Below are positions 17,941 to 26,872 of a stretch of DNA of 63,130 bases, piece by piece (position 1 is the first letter of the stretch; each line of letters begins with the position of its first letter). Where the stretch lies: assembly GCA_020201035.1 (NCBI GenBank), contig JAIVHO010000041.1, positions 1 to 63,130 of the forward strand, read 5' to 3'. The notes under the pieces were generated by a model. That model did not search any database. It worked only from the letters and a program-made list of their open reading frames with translations, and was not told the origin of the DNA. A program made the translations under genes and the position numbers. The DNA comes from Bacteroidales bacterium (GTDB lineage: Bacteria; Bacteroidota; Bacteroidia; Bacteroidales; VadinHA17).

Positions 17941-19695
17941 ATGAAAAGCTTTCTCAAATACACACTTGCTACAATTACCGGTATTATTGTTACCTCCATC
18001 CTGTTTACTGTGATTATGATTGTTACTCTTGGAGCCATGATTGCATCCTCAGACAAACCGGTATCCATTGATGACAATTCGATACTGGTACTTAATACAG
18101 GCGCCATAATACCTGAGAGGGGCAGCAGTGATCCGTTCAGTTCATTTGATCCCATTGAGATGAGCTTTAAACCGGCAGCCGGGATAAATGACATCCTTGG
18201 TAACCTTGAAAAGGCATCACGTGACAACCGTATAAAAGGTGTCCTTATAGAAAACGGACCTATGATTAACGGATATGGCAAGGCCTCTGAAATACGGAAT
18301 GCCATTTTAAAGTTCAGGGAATCAGGAAAGTTTGTAATTTCCTATACTGATTATATCCTTACGCAGGAAGCATACCATATATCCACTGCAGCAGAAAAGA
18401 TATGGATCAGTCCGGTCGCAATGGTCGAGTTCAAAGGAATCTCCAGCGATATAATGTTTTACACCGGAGCTCTGGAAAAGATTGGCGTTGAGGTTCAGGT
18501 GATACGACACGGCAAATTTAAAGGAGCCGTTGAACCCTATATGAACCGTTCACTAAGTCCTGAGAACAGGTCGCAGATAGAGAGATTTACAGGCGGCATC
18601 TGGGAAACAATGTTAAGTGATATTTCCGAATCAAGAGGTATCAGTATTGATCAACTTAACCTTATTGCAGACAGCCTTCTTGCTTACGACACACAGAAGG
18701 CAATCGATCTGGGTATGATTGAAGGAAAGATTTATCGTGATCAACTGCTTGAGGAACTGGAGACCATTACAGGGGCAAAACCGGAAATGGTAAGCATGAC
18801 AAGTTATAAAAATGCCTCTGTGCCGGATAAAACTGAACATAAAGGCCGTGTTGCCGTTGTCTATGCGGAAGGTAGTATTGTAATGGGGAAAGGTTCATCA
18901 ACCAATATCGGTGGCGACTCCTATGCCAAACTTTTCCGCACTATAAGGGAGAATGATAAATATGATGCTGTTGTACTAAGGGTTAATTCCCCCGGGGGAA
19001 ATGCTATGGCCTCTGACCTTATCTGGAGAGAGGTAGCACTGACAGCCGAAAAAATTCCGGTTGTTGTTTCAATGAGTAACTATGCAGCCTCAGGAGGATA
19101 CTATATCTCAGCTCCGGCAACAGTCATATATGCCCAGTCATCAACTCTTACAGGTTCAATAGGCATCTACGCTCGTTTTCCTCAGGCAGGGGCATTGCTT
19201 GAAAATAAACTGGGTATTACTACCGAATCGGTCAAGACAAACAGGTATGCCGACTCTCCCTCCCTTATCAGACCTATGGACAACAATGAAGAGGTAATAA
19301 TGCAGCAAAATATTGACCGGGGGTATAATGATTTTATCAGCCGCGTTTCAGTCGGACGTGATATCTCGCTTGAGGAGGTTGATGCAATGGGTGAAGGTCA
19401 TGTCTTTTACGGTGACGATGCGCTTGCAAACGGTCTTATTGACAAAATAGGAGGGCTGGATGATGCAATTGCTGAAGCAGCTTCCCTTGCTGGGTTAGAG
19501 AGTTACCGCATAACTGAACTGCCTGAGGAGGAAGACCCCTATACAAAACTGCTTAAAAGTCTGAGCGGAGAGATAAAAACATCTGTTATAGAACGTGAAC
19601 TGGGTGTCAATGCAATCTACTGGAAAGATATTAATGAATTGCGCTCTCTCACCGGAATCCAGGCACGACTACCCTATTTTCTGATCCTGCGATAA
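17941..19695 (+). CDS. sppA: Signal peptide peptidase SppA, 67K type
   Basis: 584 residues with one N-terminal membrane anchor (about 10-33) and two tandem S49 peptidase domains, as in E. coli SppA. The catalytic Lys lies in the first domain (K194, HGKFKGAVEP) and the catalytic Ser in the second (S384, YAASGGYY). Degrades cleaved signal peptides in the membrane. Directly followed by lpxK with the stop three bases from the lpxK ATG, and then punA: an order common in Bacteroidetes. Confidence 0.95.
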   Translation: MKSFLKYTLATITGIIVTSILFTVIMIVTLGAMIASSDKPVSIDDNSILVLNTGAIIPERGSSDPFSSFDPIEMSFKPAAGINDILGNLEKASRDNRIKGVLIENGPMINGYGKASEIRNAILKFRESGKFVISYTDYILTQEAYHISTAAEKIWISPVAMVEFKGISSDIMFYTGALEKIGVEVQVIRHGKFKGAVEPYMNRSLSPENRSQIERFTGGIWETMLSDISESRGISIDQLNLIADSLLAYDTQKAIDLGMIEGKIYRDQLLEELETITGAKPEMVSMTSYKNASVPDKTEHKGRVAVVYAEGSIVMGKGSSTNIGGDSYAKLFRTIRENDKYDAVVLRVNSPGGNAMASDLIWREVALTAEKIPVVVSMSNYAASGGYYISAPATVIYAQSSTLTGSIGIYARFPQAGALLENKLGITTESVKTNRYADSPSLIRPMDNNEEVIMQQNIDRGYNDFISRVSVGRDISLEEVDAMGEGHVFYGDDALANGLIDKIGGLDDAIAEAASLAGLESYRITELPEEEDPYTKLLKSLSGEIKTSVIERELGVNAIYWKDINELRSLTGIQARLPYFLILR

Positions 19696-19698
19696 TTG

Positions 19699-20793
19699 AT
19701 GATCCGGAAAATTTATGAAATAGCATTGTTTCCGCTCTCACTGATCTATGGTGCAGCGGTATGGATAAGAAACTTTCTTTTTGACAGGGGAATTCTTCCT
19801 TCAGGGGAATTCAGAGTGCCTGTAATATCCATTGGCAACCTGAGTGTCGGAGGAACAGGTAAAACGCCCCACACAGAATATATTATCAACCTGCTTCTCC
19901 CTTACTTCAGAATCGCTGTACTCAGCCGTGGATACAAAAGAAGAACCAAAGGGTTCATTCTGGCAGACAGCAGGGACAATGCCGAAACCATTGGGGATGA
20001 ACCGGCCCAGATAATGAAAAAATTTTCCGGGATAACTGTAGCTGTAGATGCCAGCAGGGTTAACGGTATAAATGAGATAATAAAGAGAGCCCCCGAAACC
20101 GAGGTGATCATCCTTGATGACGCATTTCAGCACAGATGGGTCACTCCCGGGCTTTCAATACTGATTACTCCTTTTAACCGCCTCTATACCCGTGACAGAT
20201 TATTGCCGGCAGGCCGCCTGAGGGAACCCGCTTCGGGTAGCCGCAGGGCTGATATTATTCTGATCTCATCTACCCCGGCAACTACAACACCAATGGATAA
20301 AAGAATAATTGTTCGGGAACTCAGTCTGCTGAGCCACCAAAATCTCTGGTTTACCTCAGTTAAATATGGTTCACTTTACAATATACACACCTGTGATGAA
20401 TCATTATTATCTCTTGATGATATAAGGGATATGCAGAGTGAAATACTGCTGGTGACAGGAATAGCAAATCCGGATGCTATCCTGGAATATCTTAAAAACT
20501 TCTCCCCTGATGTTACTCATATCTCATTCAGGGATCATCACAGTTACTCAGAGAGTGACATTATAAGGATAAGGGAGGCCCTTTCAAAGCTTAACCCCGC
20601 CAACCGTTGTATAATAACCACTGAGAAAGACTCTGTCAGGCTCCGGCTGATAGCCGGCCTCAGAAACCATTTTGACGATAACTTTTATTATCTTCCCATC
20701 ACAATAAGCTTGCAGGAGGGAGAAAAGAAAGAATTTGATAACTATATAAGAGAGTATGTTGAAAAAAATCGAACAAACCGTAAAATTTCTTAA
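19699..20793 (+). CDS. lpxK: Tetraacyldisaccharide 4'-kinase (lipid A synthesis)
   Basis: 364 residues. Phosphorylates the 4' position of the lipid A precursor at the inner membrane. The P-loop is in GNLSVGGTGKTP near residue 50; the LDDAFQHRWV motif is typical of LpxK. An N-terminal hydrophobic helix (about 4-24) anchors the protein. I choose the ATG at 19699; a TTG immediately before it is the only alternative. The 3' end overlaps punA by 38 nt. The presence of lpxK implies a 4'-phosphorylated lipid A intermediate. Confidence 0.95.
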   Translation: MIRKIYEIALFPLSLIYGAAVWIRNFLFDRGILPSGEFRVPVISIGNLSVGGTGKTPHTEYIINLLLPYFRIAVLSRGYKRRTKGFILADSRDNAETIGDEPAQIMKKFSGITVAVDASRVNGINEIIKRAPETEVIILDDAFQHRWVTPGLSILITPFNRLYTRDRLLPAGRLREPASGSRRADIILISSTPATTTPMDKRIIVRELSLLSHQNLWFTSVKYGSLYNIHTCDESLLSLDDIRDMQSEILLVTGIANPDAILEYLKNFSPDVTHISFRDHHSYSESDIIRIREALSKLNPANRCIITTEKDSVRLRLIAGLRNHFDDNFYYLPITISLQEGEKKEFDNYIREYVEKNRTNRKIS

Positions 20794-21565
20794 AGAGAGA
20801 GGAGTAAGGGATCCCTATGCCGGCATAGTGCTGGGGACAGGACTGGGTGGCCTGGTTGATCATATTGAGGATAAGATGGAGATATTATATTCAGATATTC
20901 CGAATTTTCCTGTTTCAACGGTTGAAGGTCATGCCGGAAAGCTAATATACGGAAGGTTTGGAAACAAAAATGTAGTGGCAATGCAGGGCAGATTCCACTT
21001 CTATGAAGGTTATCCAATGGAAAGCATTATATTCCCGGTAAGGGTAATGAAGTTCCTGGGGATTAAATATCTGTTTCTTTCCAATGCTGCAGGGGGCGTT
21101 AATCCGGAACATCAGATCGGAGATATAATGTTTATAACAGATCATATCAATACCATGCCCAATCCGCTTATAGGTTCAAATGACAACAATATAGGAGCCA
21201 GATTTCCGGATATGAGCGAGCCTTATGACCCTGAACTTATCAGAATTGCAGAAGAGGTTGCCGGTCAAAACGGCATAAGAATCGTGAAGGGTGTTTATCT
21301 GGCTACATCGGGACCTACCTTTGAAACACCTGCTGAATACAAATATTTTAGGATTATCGGGGCCGATGCTGTTGGCATGTCAACCGTTCCCGAGGTAATT
21401 GCTGCCAGACACATGGGGCTATCATGTTTCGCGGTCAGTATAATAAGTGACCTTGGTGTGGAAGGAAAGATAGAGTATGTCACCCATGAGATTGTTCAAA
21501 AAGCAGCGGCAAAAAGTGAATCCAGGATGACAACAATTATGACCAGCCTTATTAACAGGATTTAG
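20756..21565 (+). CDS. punA: Purine nucleoside phosphorylase
   Basis: 269 residues, trimeric PNP family. Cleaves purine ribonucleosides with phosphate in the salvage pathway. Motifs: VLGTGLGGL (phosphate loop), VEGHAGKLIYG, GRFHFYEGYP, FLSNAAGGVNP, and a purine-binding stretch with ISDLGVEGKIEYVTHEE-like sequence (last residues differ slightly). The start codon lies inside lpxK, so expression is likely coupled to it. Together with the exported nucleoside hydrolase at 9471 it suggests active use of nucleosides. Confidence 0.94.
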   Translation: MLKKIEQTVKFLKERGVRDPYAGIVLGTGLGGLVDHIEDKMEILYSDIPNFPVSTVEGHAGKLIYGRFGNKNVVAMQGRFHFYEGYPMESIIFPVRVMKFLGIKYLFLSNAAGGVNPEHQIGDIMFITDHINTMPNPLIGSNDNNIGARFPDMSEPYDPELIRIAEEVAGQNGIRIVKGVYLATSGPTFETPAEYKYFRIIGADAVGMSTVPEVIAARHMGLSCFAVSIISDLGVEGKIEYVTHEIVQKAAAKSESRMTTIMTSLINRI

Positions 21566-21627
21566 CATCCCCCGGTCAAACCTCAGTTAATATTAATATT
21601 ACGCTAAAAACCATATTCCCGGAGAAA

Positions 21628-21762
21628 TAAACCTGTTGACAGGAAAAGTGATTCCGAACCACCGGATGGGTAAACCTGTTGATAAGAAGAGTAATGAAAC
21701 CGAACCACCGGATGAATAAACCTGTTGATAAGAAGAGTGATGAAACCGGATTCCAGACCGGC
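21628..21762 (+). repeat. Imperfect 43-46-bp tandem repeat reaching into the MFS gene start
   Basis: Three units begin TAAACCTGTTGA at 21628, 21671 and 21717. Units two and three share TAAACCTGTTGATAAGAAGAG and then A/G-ATGAAACCG. The last unit encodes the first residues of the transporter, so repeat change could supply alternative start codons. Confidence 0.85.
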
Positions 21763-22893
21763 AATGTAGTACTGATATCGCTAACGCACCTGCTGCATGA
21801 TATCTACACCTCTTTTCTTGCCCCGCTGCTGCCACTCTTCATTGCCCGCCATAACCTTTCCCTCACGCTATCTGGCCTTCTGGCTGTTGTGCAGCGTGTT
21901 CCCTCTCTTTTCAATCCCCTGATCGGTATTATGGCTGAAAGGGTTAAGGTCAGATATTTCGTGATCTTTGCACCCGCCATTACTACCGTGGCAATGGGAC
22001 TGACAGGGATAGCACCAACATACAGTGCCCTGGTGGTACTGATCTTTGTAAGTGGAATTGCATCAACCATGTTCCATGTGCCGGCGCCTGTAATAGTAAA
22101 AAAGATCAGTGGTGACCGTACCGGAATGGGAATGAGTTTTTTTATGCTGGGAGGAGAGCTGGCTCGCACAGTGGGTCCGCTGGTAATAGTAGCGGCAGCA
22201 GAGATATGGGGATTAAAAGGTACTCTCAAGATGATTCCGTTCGGACTGGCAGCGTCATTTGTACTTTGGATCAAGCTCCGGCACACTCCTATACAGGATG
22301 AGATCAGAAGAGATGGCGTTAAAATTAACTACCCCGGACTCTTTATAAAATTTCTTCCTGTATTTATTAGTCTGGCCGGAATAACATTCTTTATGGGAGC
22401 AATGAAATCCTCACTTACCCTTTATCTCCCGGTATATCTTACAGGAAAAGGATCAGAGCTCTGGATGGCAGGAGTATCTCTTGCAGCCCTTCAGCTCGCA
22501 GGTGCCGCCGGAACATTTTATTCAGGCACCCTGTCAGACAGGATAGGCAGACGCACCACTCTTGTTATTGTTGTAATAGTCACCCCCATTCTCCTGCTTC
22601 TCTTCCTTAAAAGCAGCGGGGTAATAAGTTTTATACTTCTTATTGCCATGGGATTTTTTCTTATTGCACCGCAATCGGTAAACCTTGCTGTAATCCATGA
22701 TCTGAAAACAGCTCATCTGCCTTTCGTAAACGGAGTATACATGATGATCAACTTCTTTATCAACTCCGTTATGACTCTGGGGGTTGGCGCCATGTCTGAC
22801 AGTATAGGGATGGAAAAGACCTTTGCAATTGCGGCAATACTTGGTTTCGGTGCGATTATCTTTGCCCTCAGGGTTCCGGCAAAAGAGAATTAA
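21712..22893 (+). CDS. MFS transporter, fosmidomycin-resistance-like branch
   Basis: About 393 residues with roughly twelve membrane helices in two halves. The first helix contains LTHLLHDIYTSFLAPLLPL, like the Fsr subfamily of drug/sugar efflux permeases. The loop between helices 2 and 3 has a basic GIMAERVKVRY, and the second half has a GTLSDRIGRRTT motif. Three in-frame starts exist (TTG 21679, ATG 21694, ATG 21712) because the tandem repeat duplicated them; I choose the last because it gives the shortest hydrophilic leader. Substrate unknown; efflux is the likely direction. Not obviously in an operon. Confidence 0.88.
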   Translation: MNKPVDKKSDETGFQTGNVVLISLTHLLHDIYTSFLAPLLPLFIARHNLSLTLSGLLAVVQRVPSLFNPLIGIMAERVKVRYFVIFAPAITTVAMGLTGIAPTYSALVVLIFVSGIASTMFHVPAPVIVKKISGDRTGMGMSFFMLGGELARTVGPLVIVAAAEIWGLKGTLKMIPFGLAASFVLWIKLRHTPIQDEIRRDGVKINYPGLFIKFLPVFISLAGITFFMGAMKSSLTLYLPVYLTGKGSELWMAGVSLAALQLAGAAGTFYSGTLSDRIGRRTTLVIVVIVTPILLLLFLKSSGVISFILLIAMGFFLIAPQSVNLAVIHDLKTAHLPFVNGVYMMINFFINSVMTLGVGAMSDSIGMEKTFAIAAILGFGAIIFALRVPAKEN

Positions 22894-22978
22894 CATAGAA
22901 TGGTGCCTGCTACTTTTCCCTGATGCCCGCGGGAGAAGGCGTTATACCATGATCCGATCAACCTCTGTGAATACCATT

Positions 22979-25666
22979 CTATCTGATTACGGCACATACC
23001 TTTCTGAAATGCATAGTTTTACCATCTATTCCTGTAAGGTGAAAAAAAAGTATATAGAGTCCCCTGCTTACCGTTAAACCGCTATCGTCTTTGCCATCCC
23101 AATAAAAGATATCCCTTCCTGATCCGGTAAGGTTTTGTGCCAGATGCCTTACAGGCAGACCTCTGTCGCTGAAAATGGTGCCGGATATTACTACCTCCGT
23201 CAACTCTGTTTCAACTGTTATCTGCAGAATATCCTCGAATCCATCATTATCTGGTGATATTCTGGTTGATGACAAACTGATCTCCCCTCCTGATCCATGA
23301 TTATCGATAAAAACAGAATTAATAATACCTGGTGTTCCCCAGCCTGAAGTGCCAGCGGCAGAATGCCATGAAGATAACTCCAGGGAAGGAGCAGACGGAT
23401 AAATTTTTTCCAGAGAGATACCTGTCACACCAGATAGGATATCGGAATGCATAAGAGCATTATACCTTACCTTGTCTACAAGCGTACAGCTCTGTGTAAA
23501 AAGGAGCAGTTGTCCGCCACCATCGGGCAGCGATGGCAGTACCGCTGTTTCATAAATAGCCATCCTTCCTGACTCAGGAAAACAGCGCAACACACTCTCC
23601 CTGCCTGTGGTAATGACAAAATAATCACCCGGCATCAGTGAACGGTGAATTAAGGAGAGCCATGCGGGTTTTCCGGTATCACCGCTCTGCTCATTTAATG
23701 ATGATACAAAAAATGCTGCCGGATCAACCACCAGGTTTGAATTGTTGAAGAACTCAATATACTCCGCCTCTCCGGGTAACGGATCAAAAAGTATCTCATT
23801 CACTACTATATCTCCCCAATCAGGGAGAGAAGCAATTCCTGTGCCTGCGCTGTTTCTCTCAAGGGTGTTGCCGCCATAATCTGAAACAGTCTCAGGAATG
23901 GTCAATACGAATAGCACACCAGGCTCCAGTGGAGGATTGCAGGAGAGAATAAATTCCCTCCTCAGTCTATCTGCTTCAGAAACGGCGGTAATACGACCCT
24001 TCTGACCCCCTGATTTTTTTTTCCCATTATATGGTCGGGATGAATTTTTCTTTGGACTGCCCGTAATCGCAGTTACCAGTTCCCAGTCACGGGCCTCCGT
24101 AACCCCTGCATTAACCGGCTCAGAAAACAGAATTGAAAGAGCTGTATCAGACAGTGCATATAACGCCTCAGGCCATGGCTGAACATTATCAGGATTGTGT
24201 GATTGTACTGAATTGGGCATCCCCGGGGTTCCTCCGCGCGGAGAAACTGAATATGACCAGTTAATCCTGTCCTGAAAGGGATAATCATAATCCTTCATTT
24301 CAAGTGACCATCCTCCCTCCGACTTGAGCTTATCATTAAACCATCCGCTATCGTATACAAGTCCGTGAAGGGTATTGCCATCGGCATCAGAAAGTATAAC
24401 TGTTGTCCCGCTGTTCACAAGTGTTCCCTGAAATGTCACATCTGTCACCCTTATACCACTTGTATCATCCCACTGGCAATTGCTGCCAGTGATCAAAAGA
24501 TACTCTCCGGGACCAAATCTGTCCACAGTAACTGATGTAACTCCCGATCCTGCGGTAAGAGAAAGCTGAAGATGCCTGAAACGCAAATCACTTCTGTTGA
24601 AAATCTCAATATATTCGCATGGTGGCAGATCCACCGCAGGATCAGGATCAGGCATTAACTCGGTAATTACCAGGTCACCCCATTCCGGAATAGAGAGCGT
24701 AATGACAGTATCAACCTCTCCGGAGCAATTACCTTTTCCGTCACACAGGGACCCTATAACCAGATAATGAGACACCCTGTTTTCAAAAGGCCCACTGAAT
24801 AAGAGTCGGGTAACAGTACCTGCTGCTGATACCTCTACAGGGTGTACCCCCGGATCACCCATCATAAAATTAGCAGGCTGCAGTGAACCTGATGAGAGCG
24901 GCTCATCTGTTACAATCACCAGCGATACCCCGGATTCAAACCAGGCATCTCTCAACACAGGAGGATAAGAGTCAGTGATAAATACTCCTTCAACAGATAG
25001 ATTGTCAAGCCACAGAAGTCTGTCACGGGTTGATGTATATCTGTAACAGATCCCCAGAAGGGAGACATCAAACCACTCATAGCACTCTCCGCTGCCGGCA
25101 TGAAGAGGATCCTCCCCATCAATTCCAACCCATATCTCCCAGAGACCTTCCGGCGATCGGGTTATAACAATGGAGGCAACCCCTTCAGAACCTATATCTG
25201 TCTGCCAGTTGATGCCTGTTGTAATTACCGGGCTCAGGACTCCACTGTCACACTTCCATATCCTGAGGGTATCATCATACCCTGCCATGTTTACTCCTGC
25301 CACAAACCCGGATACTTCCTCTCCCGGACAGAGGTGATCAACACCTGCATCCGCGGCAAGGAAAAGGCCCCAGTTATTTGACGATGAGGGATCAGAACCG
25401 TGACGGATGGTAAACCTCCAGATAACATCTCCAAGTGAGGCCTGAAGTTCATCAACAGGAAGGGCAGCAATATCCACACCTGATTCAATATTATCATATA
25501 TGTGGTGAAGTGACCGTTCCCCTGAAAGAGGCTGATCATCCGAACATTCCCATCTTCCGGGATTATTAAAAATCCAGCCTTCAGTAGTCACGGCCTCAAA
25601 ATCATAAAACAACTGACCCTTAAGTGACAGTGGCAGCAGTGCAAGTATGAATAATAAAATTTTCAT
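22979..25666 (-). CDS. Large exported lamin-tail-domain protein with FlgD-like C-terminus
   Basis: 895 residues with a signal peptide (about 1-17). After an N-terminal beta-sandwich region (about 20-230, ending with LLWLDNLSVEG) comes an Ig-like/Big-like segment. There are then two lamin-tail (LTD) domains, each opening with WGD-[IL]-V-x-[NT]-E (about 329-440 and 617-765), separated by another SbsA-like Ig segment (about 500-612). The C-terminus (about 800-895) matches the FlgD Ig-like domain: ISPDNDGFED early and FYWDGKDDSGLTVSRGLY later. Such proteins are secreted or surface-displayed in Bacteroidetes, with unknown ligands; some occur with exonucleases. A Lys-rich low-complexity patch (about 539-556) is unusual. 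Convergent with the MFS gene. Confidence 0.82.
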   Translation of the reverse strand: MKILLFILALLPLSLKGQLFYDFEAVTTEGWIFNNPGRWECSDDQPLSGERSLHHIYDNIESGVDIAALPVDELQASLGDVIWRFTIRHGSDPSSSNNWGLFLAADAGVDHLCPGEEVSGFVAGVNMAGYDDTLRIWKCDSGVLSPVITTGINWQTDIGSEGVASIVITRSPEGLWEIWVGIDGEDPLHAGSGECYEWFDVSLLGICYRYTSTRDRLLWLDNLSVEGVFITDSYPPVLRDAWFESGVSLVIVTDEPLSSGSLQPANFMMGDPGVHPVEVSAAGTVTRLLFSGPFENRVSHYLVIGSLCDGKGNCSGEVDTVITLSIPEWGDLVITELMPDPDPAVDLPPCEYIEIFNRSDLRFRHLQLSLTAGSGVTSVTVDRFGPGEYLLITGSNCQWDDTSGIRVTDVTFQGTLVNSGTTVILSDADGNTLHGLVYDSGWFNDKLKSEGGWSLEMKDYDYPFQDRINWSYSVSPRGGTPGMPNSVQSHNPDNVQPWPEALYALSDTALSILFSEPVNAGVTEARDWELVTAITGSPKKNSSRPYNGKKKSGGQKGRITAVSEADRLRREFILSCNPPLEPGVLFVLTIPETVSDYGGNTLERNSAGTGIASLPDWGDIVVNEILFDPLPGEAEYIEFFNNSNLVVDPAAFFVSSLNEQSGDTGKPAWLSLIHRSLMPGDYFVITTGRESVLRCFPESGRMAIYETAVLPSLPDGGGQLLLFTQSCTLVDKVRYNALMHSDILSGVTGISLEKIYPSAPSLELSSWHSAAGTSGWGTPGIINSVFIDNHGSGGEISLSSTRISPDNDGFEDILQITVETELTEVVISGTIFSDRGLPVRHLAQNLTGSGRDIFYWDGKDDSGLTVSRGLYILFFHLTGIDGKTMHFRKVCAVIR

Positions 25667-25700
25667 GCAGCGAAGCAGGAGCAGGCTTCTGCAAATGTTT

Positions 25701-25708
25701 TATCTTTG
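25701..25708 (+). promoter_or_regulatory. Candidate -7 box for asd
   Basis: TATCTTTG fits TAnnTTTG and lies 64 bp upstream of the asd ATG. No clear -33 TTTG is seen. Confidence 0.35.
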
Positions 25709-25772
25709 ACACAATTTTTATTCCGATAATAAATTTCTTAAATAATTTCATAAAAACCAAAAGAAGATTTCT

Positions 25773-26774
25773 ATGAAGGTTGCGGTTATTGGTGCTACTG
25801 GCCTGGTTGGTCAGACGATGCTGAGGGTACTTGAAGAGCGTAAATTCCCTGTAAAGGAACTTATCCCTGTTGCGTCATCCCGATCGGTGGGAAGAACAGT
25901 TCTGTTCAGTGGAAGTGAGGTAACTGTACGCAGCATGGAGGAAGCAGTGAAGGCAGCTCCCGACTTTGCCATTTTTTCAGCCGGGGGATCGGTGGCGCTG
26001 GAATGGGCTCCACGGTTTGCAGAGGCGGGATCTGTTGTTATTGACAACTCCTCAGCATGGAGAATGGAGCCGGAAATACCCCTGGTGATACCTGAAGTAA
26101 ACGGCAGTATCCTGACCGGAAAGGATCACATCATTGCCAACCCTAACTGCTCAACAATACAGTTACTGATGGCACTGGCTCCTCTTCACCGGAGGTATAC
26201 AGCAGAGAGGGTAATAGTATCAACCTACCAGTCGGTTACCGGCACAGGCGTAAAGGCAGTAAAGCAACTGGAAAACGAATCAATGGGGATTGAGGGTGAG
26301 CAGGCCTATCCCCACGCAATTTTCAACAACTGTCTGCCTCAGTGTGATATCTTCGTTGAAAACGGGTATACAAAGGAGGAGATGAAGCTGGTAAATGAAA
26401 CACGCAAGATACTTGGTGTCCCTGACCTTAAGGTAACAGCTACGGCAGTAAGGGTTCCGGTAACGGGCGGACATTCAGAATCGGCAACCATCGCTTTTAA
26501 AGATGACTTTGAGATTGATGATGTGAGAGCCCTCCTTGACTCTTTCCCCGGTATAATTGTTCTGGATAATCCTTCTGAATCTTTATACCCTATGCCTGTC
26601 ACCGCAAAAGGACGAGATGAAGTTTTTGTTGGAAGGATCAGAAGGGATTATTCGGCTGAAAAGAGCCTTAATTTATGGATTGTATCTGACAACCTGCGTA
26701 AGGGGGCCGCAACCAATGCAATTCAGATAGCTGAATACCTTGCCGGCATGCTAAAATACCGGCAGAACCCTTAA
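25773..26774 (+). CDS. asd: Aspartate-semialdehyde dehydrogenase
   Basis: 333 residues. Reduces aspartyl-phosphate to the semialdehyde in the Lys/DAP, Thr and Met pathways. The NADP-binding loop is GATGLVGQTM at the N-terminus, the catalytic Cys sits in NPNCSTIQ (about residue 128), and GGHSESA provides the catalytic His. Normal length. Its TAA stop is the first codon of a 40-bp repeat unit that lies between asd and hflX. Convergent with hflX. Confidence 0.96.
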   Translation: MKVAVIGATGLVGQTMLRVLEERKFPVKELIPVASSRSVGRTVLFSGSEVTVRSMEEAVKAAPDFAIFSAGGSVALEWAPRFAEAGSVVIDNSSAWRMEPEIPLVIPEVNGSILTGKDHIIANPNCSTIQLLMALAPLHRRYTAERVIVSTYQSVTGTGVKAVKQLENESMGIEGEQAYPHAIFNNCLPQCDIFVENGYTKEEMKLVNETRKILGVPDLKVTATAVRVPVTGGHSESATIAFKDDFEIDDVRALLDSFPGIIVLDNPSESLYPMPVTAKGRDEVFVGRIRRDYSAEKSLNLWIVSDNLRKGAATNAIQIAEYLAGMLKYRQNP

Positions 26775-26872
26775 GCGGCAGTATTAGGTCAGTGTACCCC
26801 ACCAGATCCCGTAAGCGGCAGTATTAGGTCAGTGTACCCCACCAGGGCCGTATAGCGGAAGTCGGGTCAGTA
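26772..26872. repeat. 40-bp tandem repeat starting at the asd stop codon
   Basis: A 34-bp core beginning TAAGCGGCAGTATTAGGTCA is identical at 26772-26805 and 26812-26845; a degraded third copy (TAGCGGAAGTCGGGTCAGTA) is at 26853-26872. The first copy includes the asd stop codon and the third covers the last codons of hflX on the other strand. Confidence 0.92.

Noticed and set aside
26772..26872. CRISPR array
   Set aside because: Only two to three copies, 6-bp non-repeat spacers and no cas genes; a plain tandem repeat.
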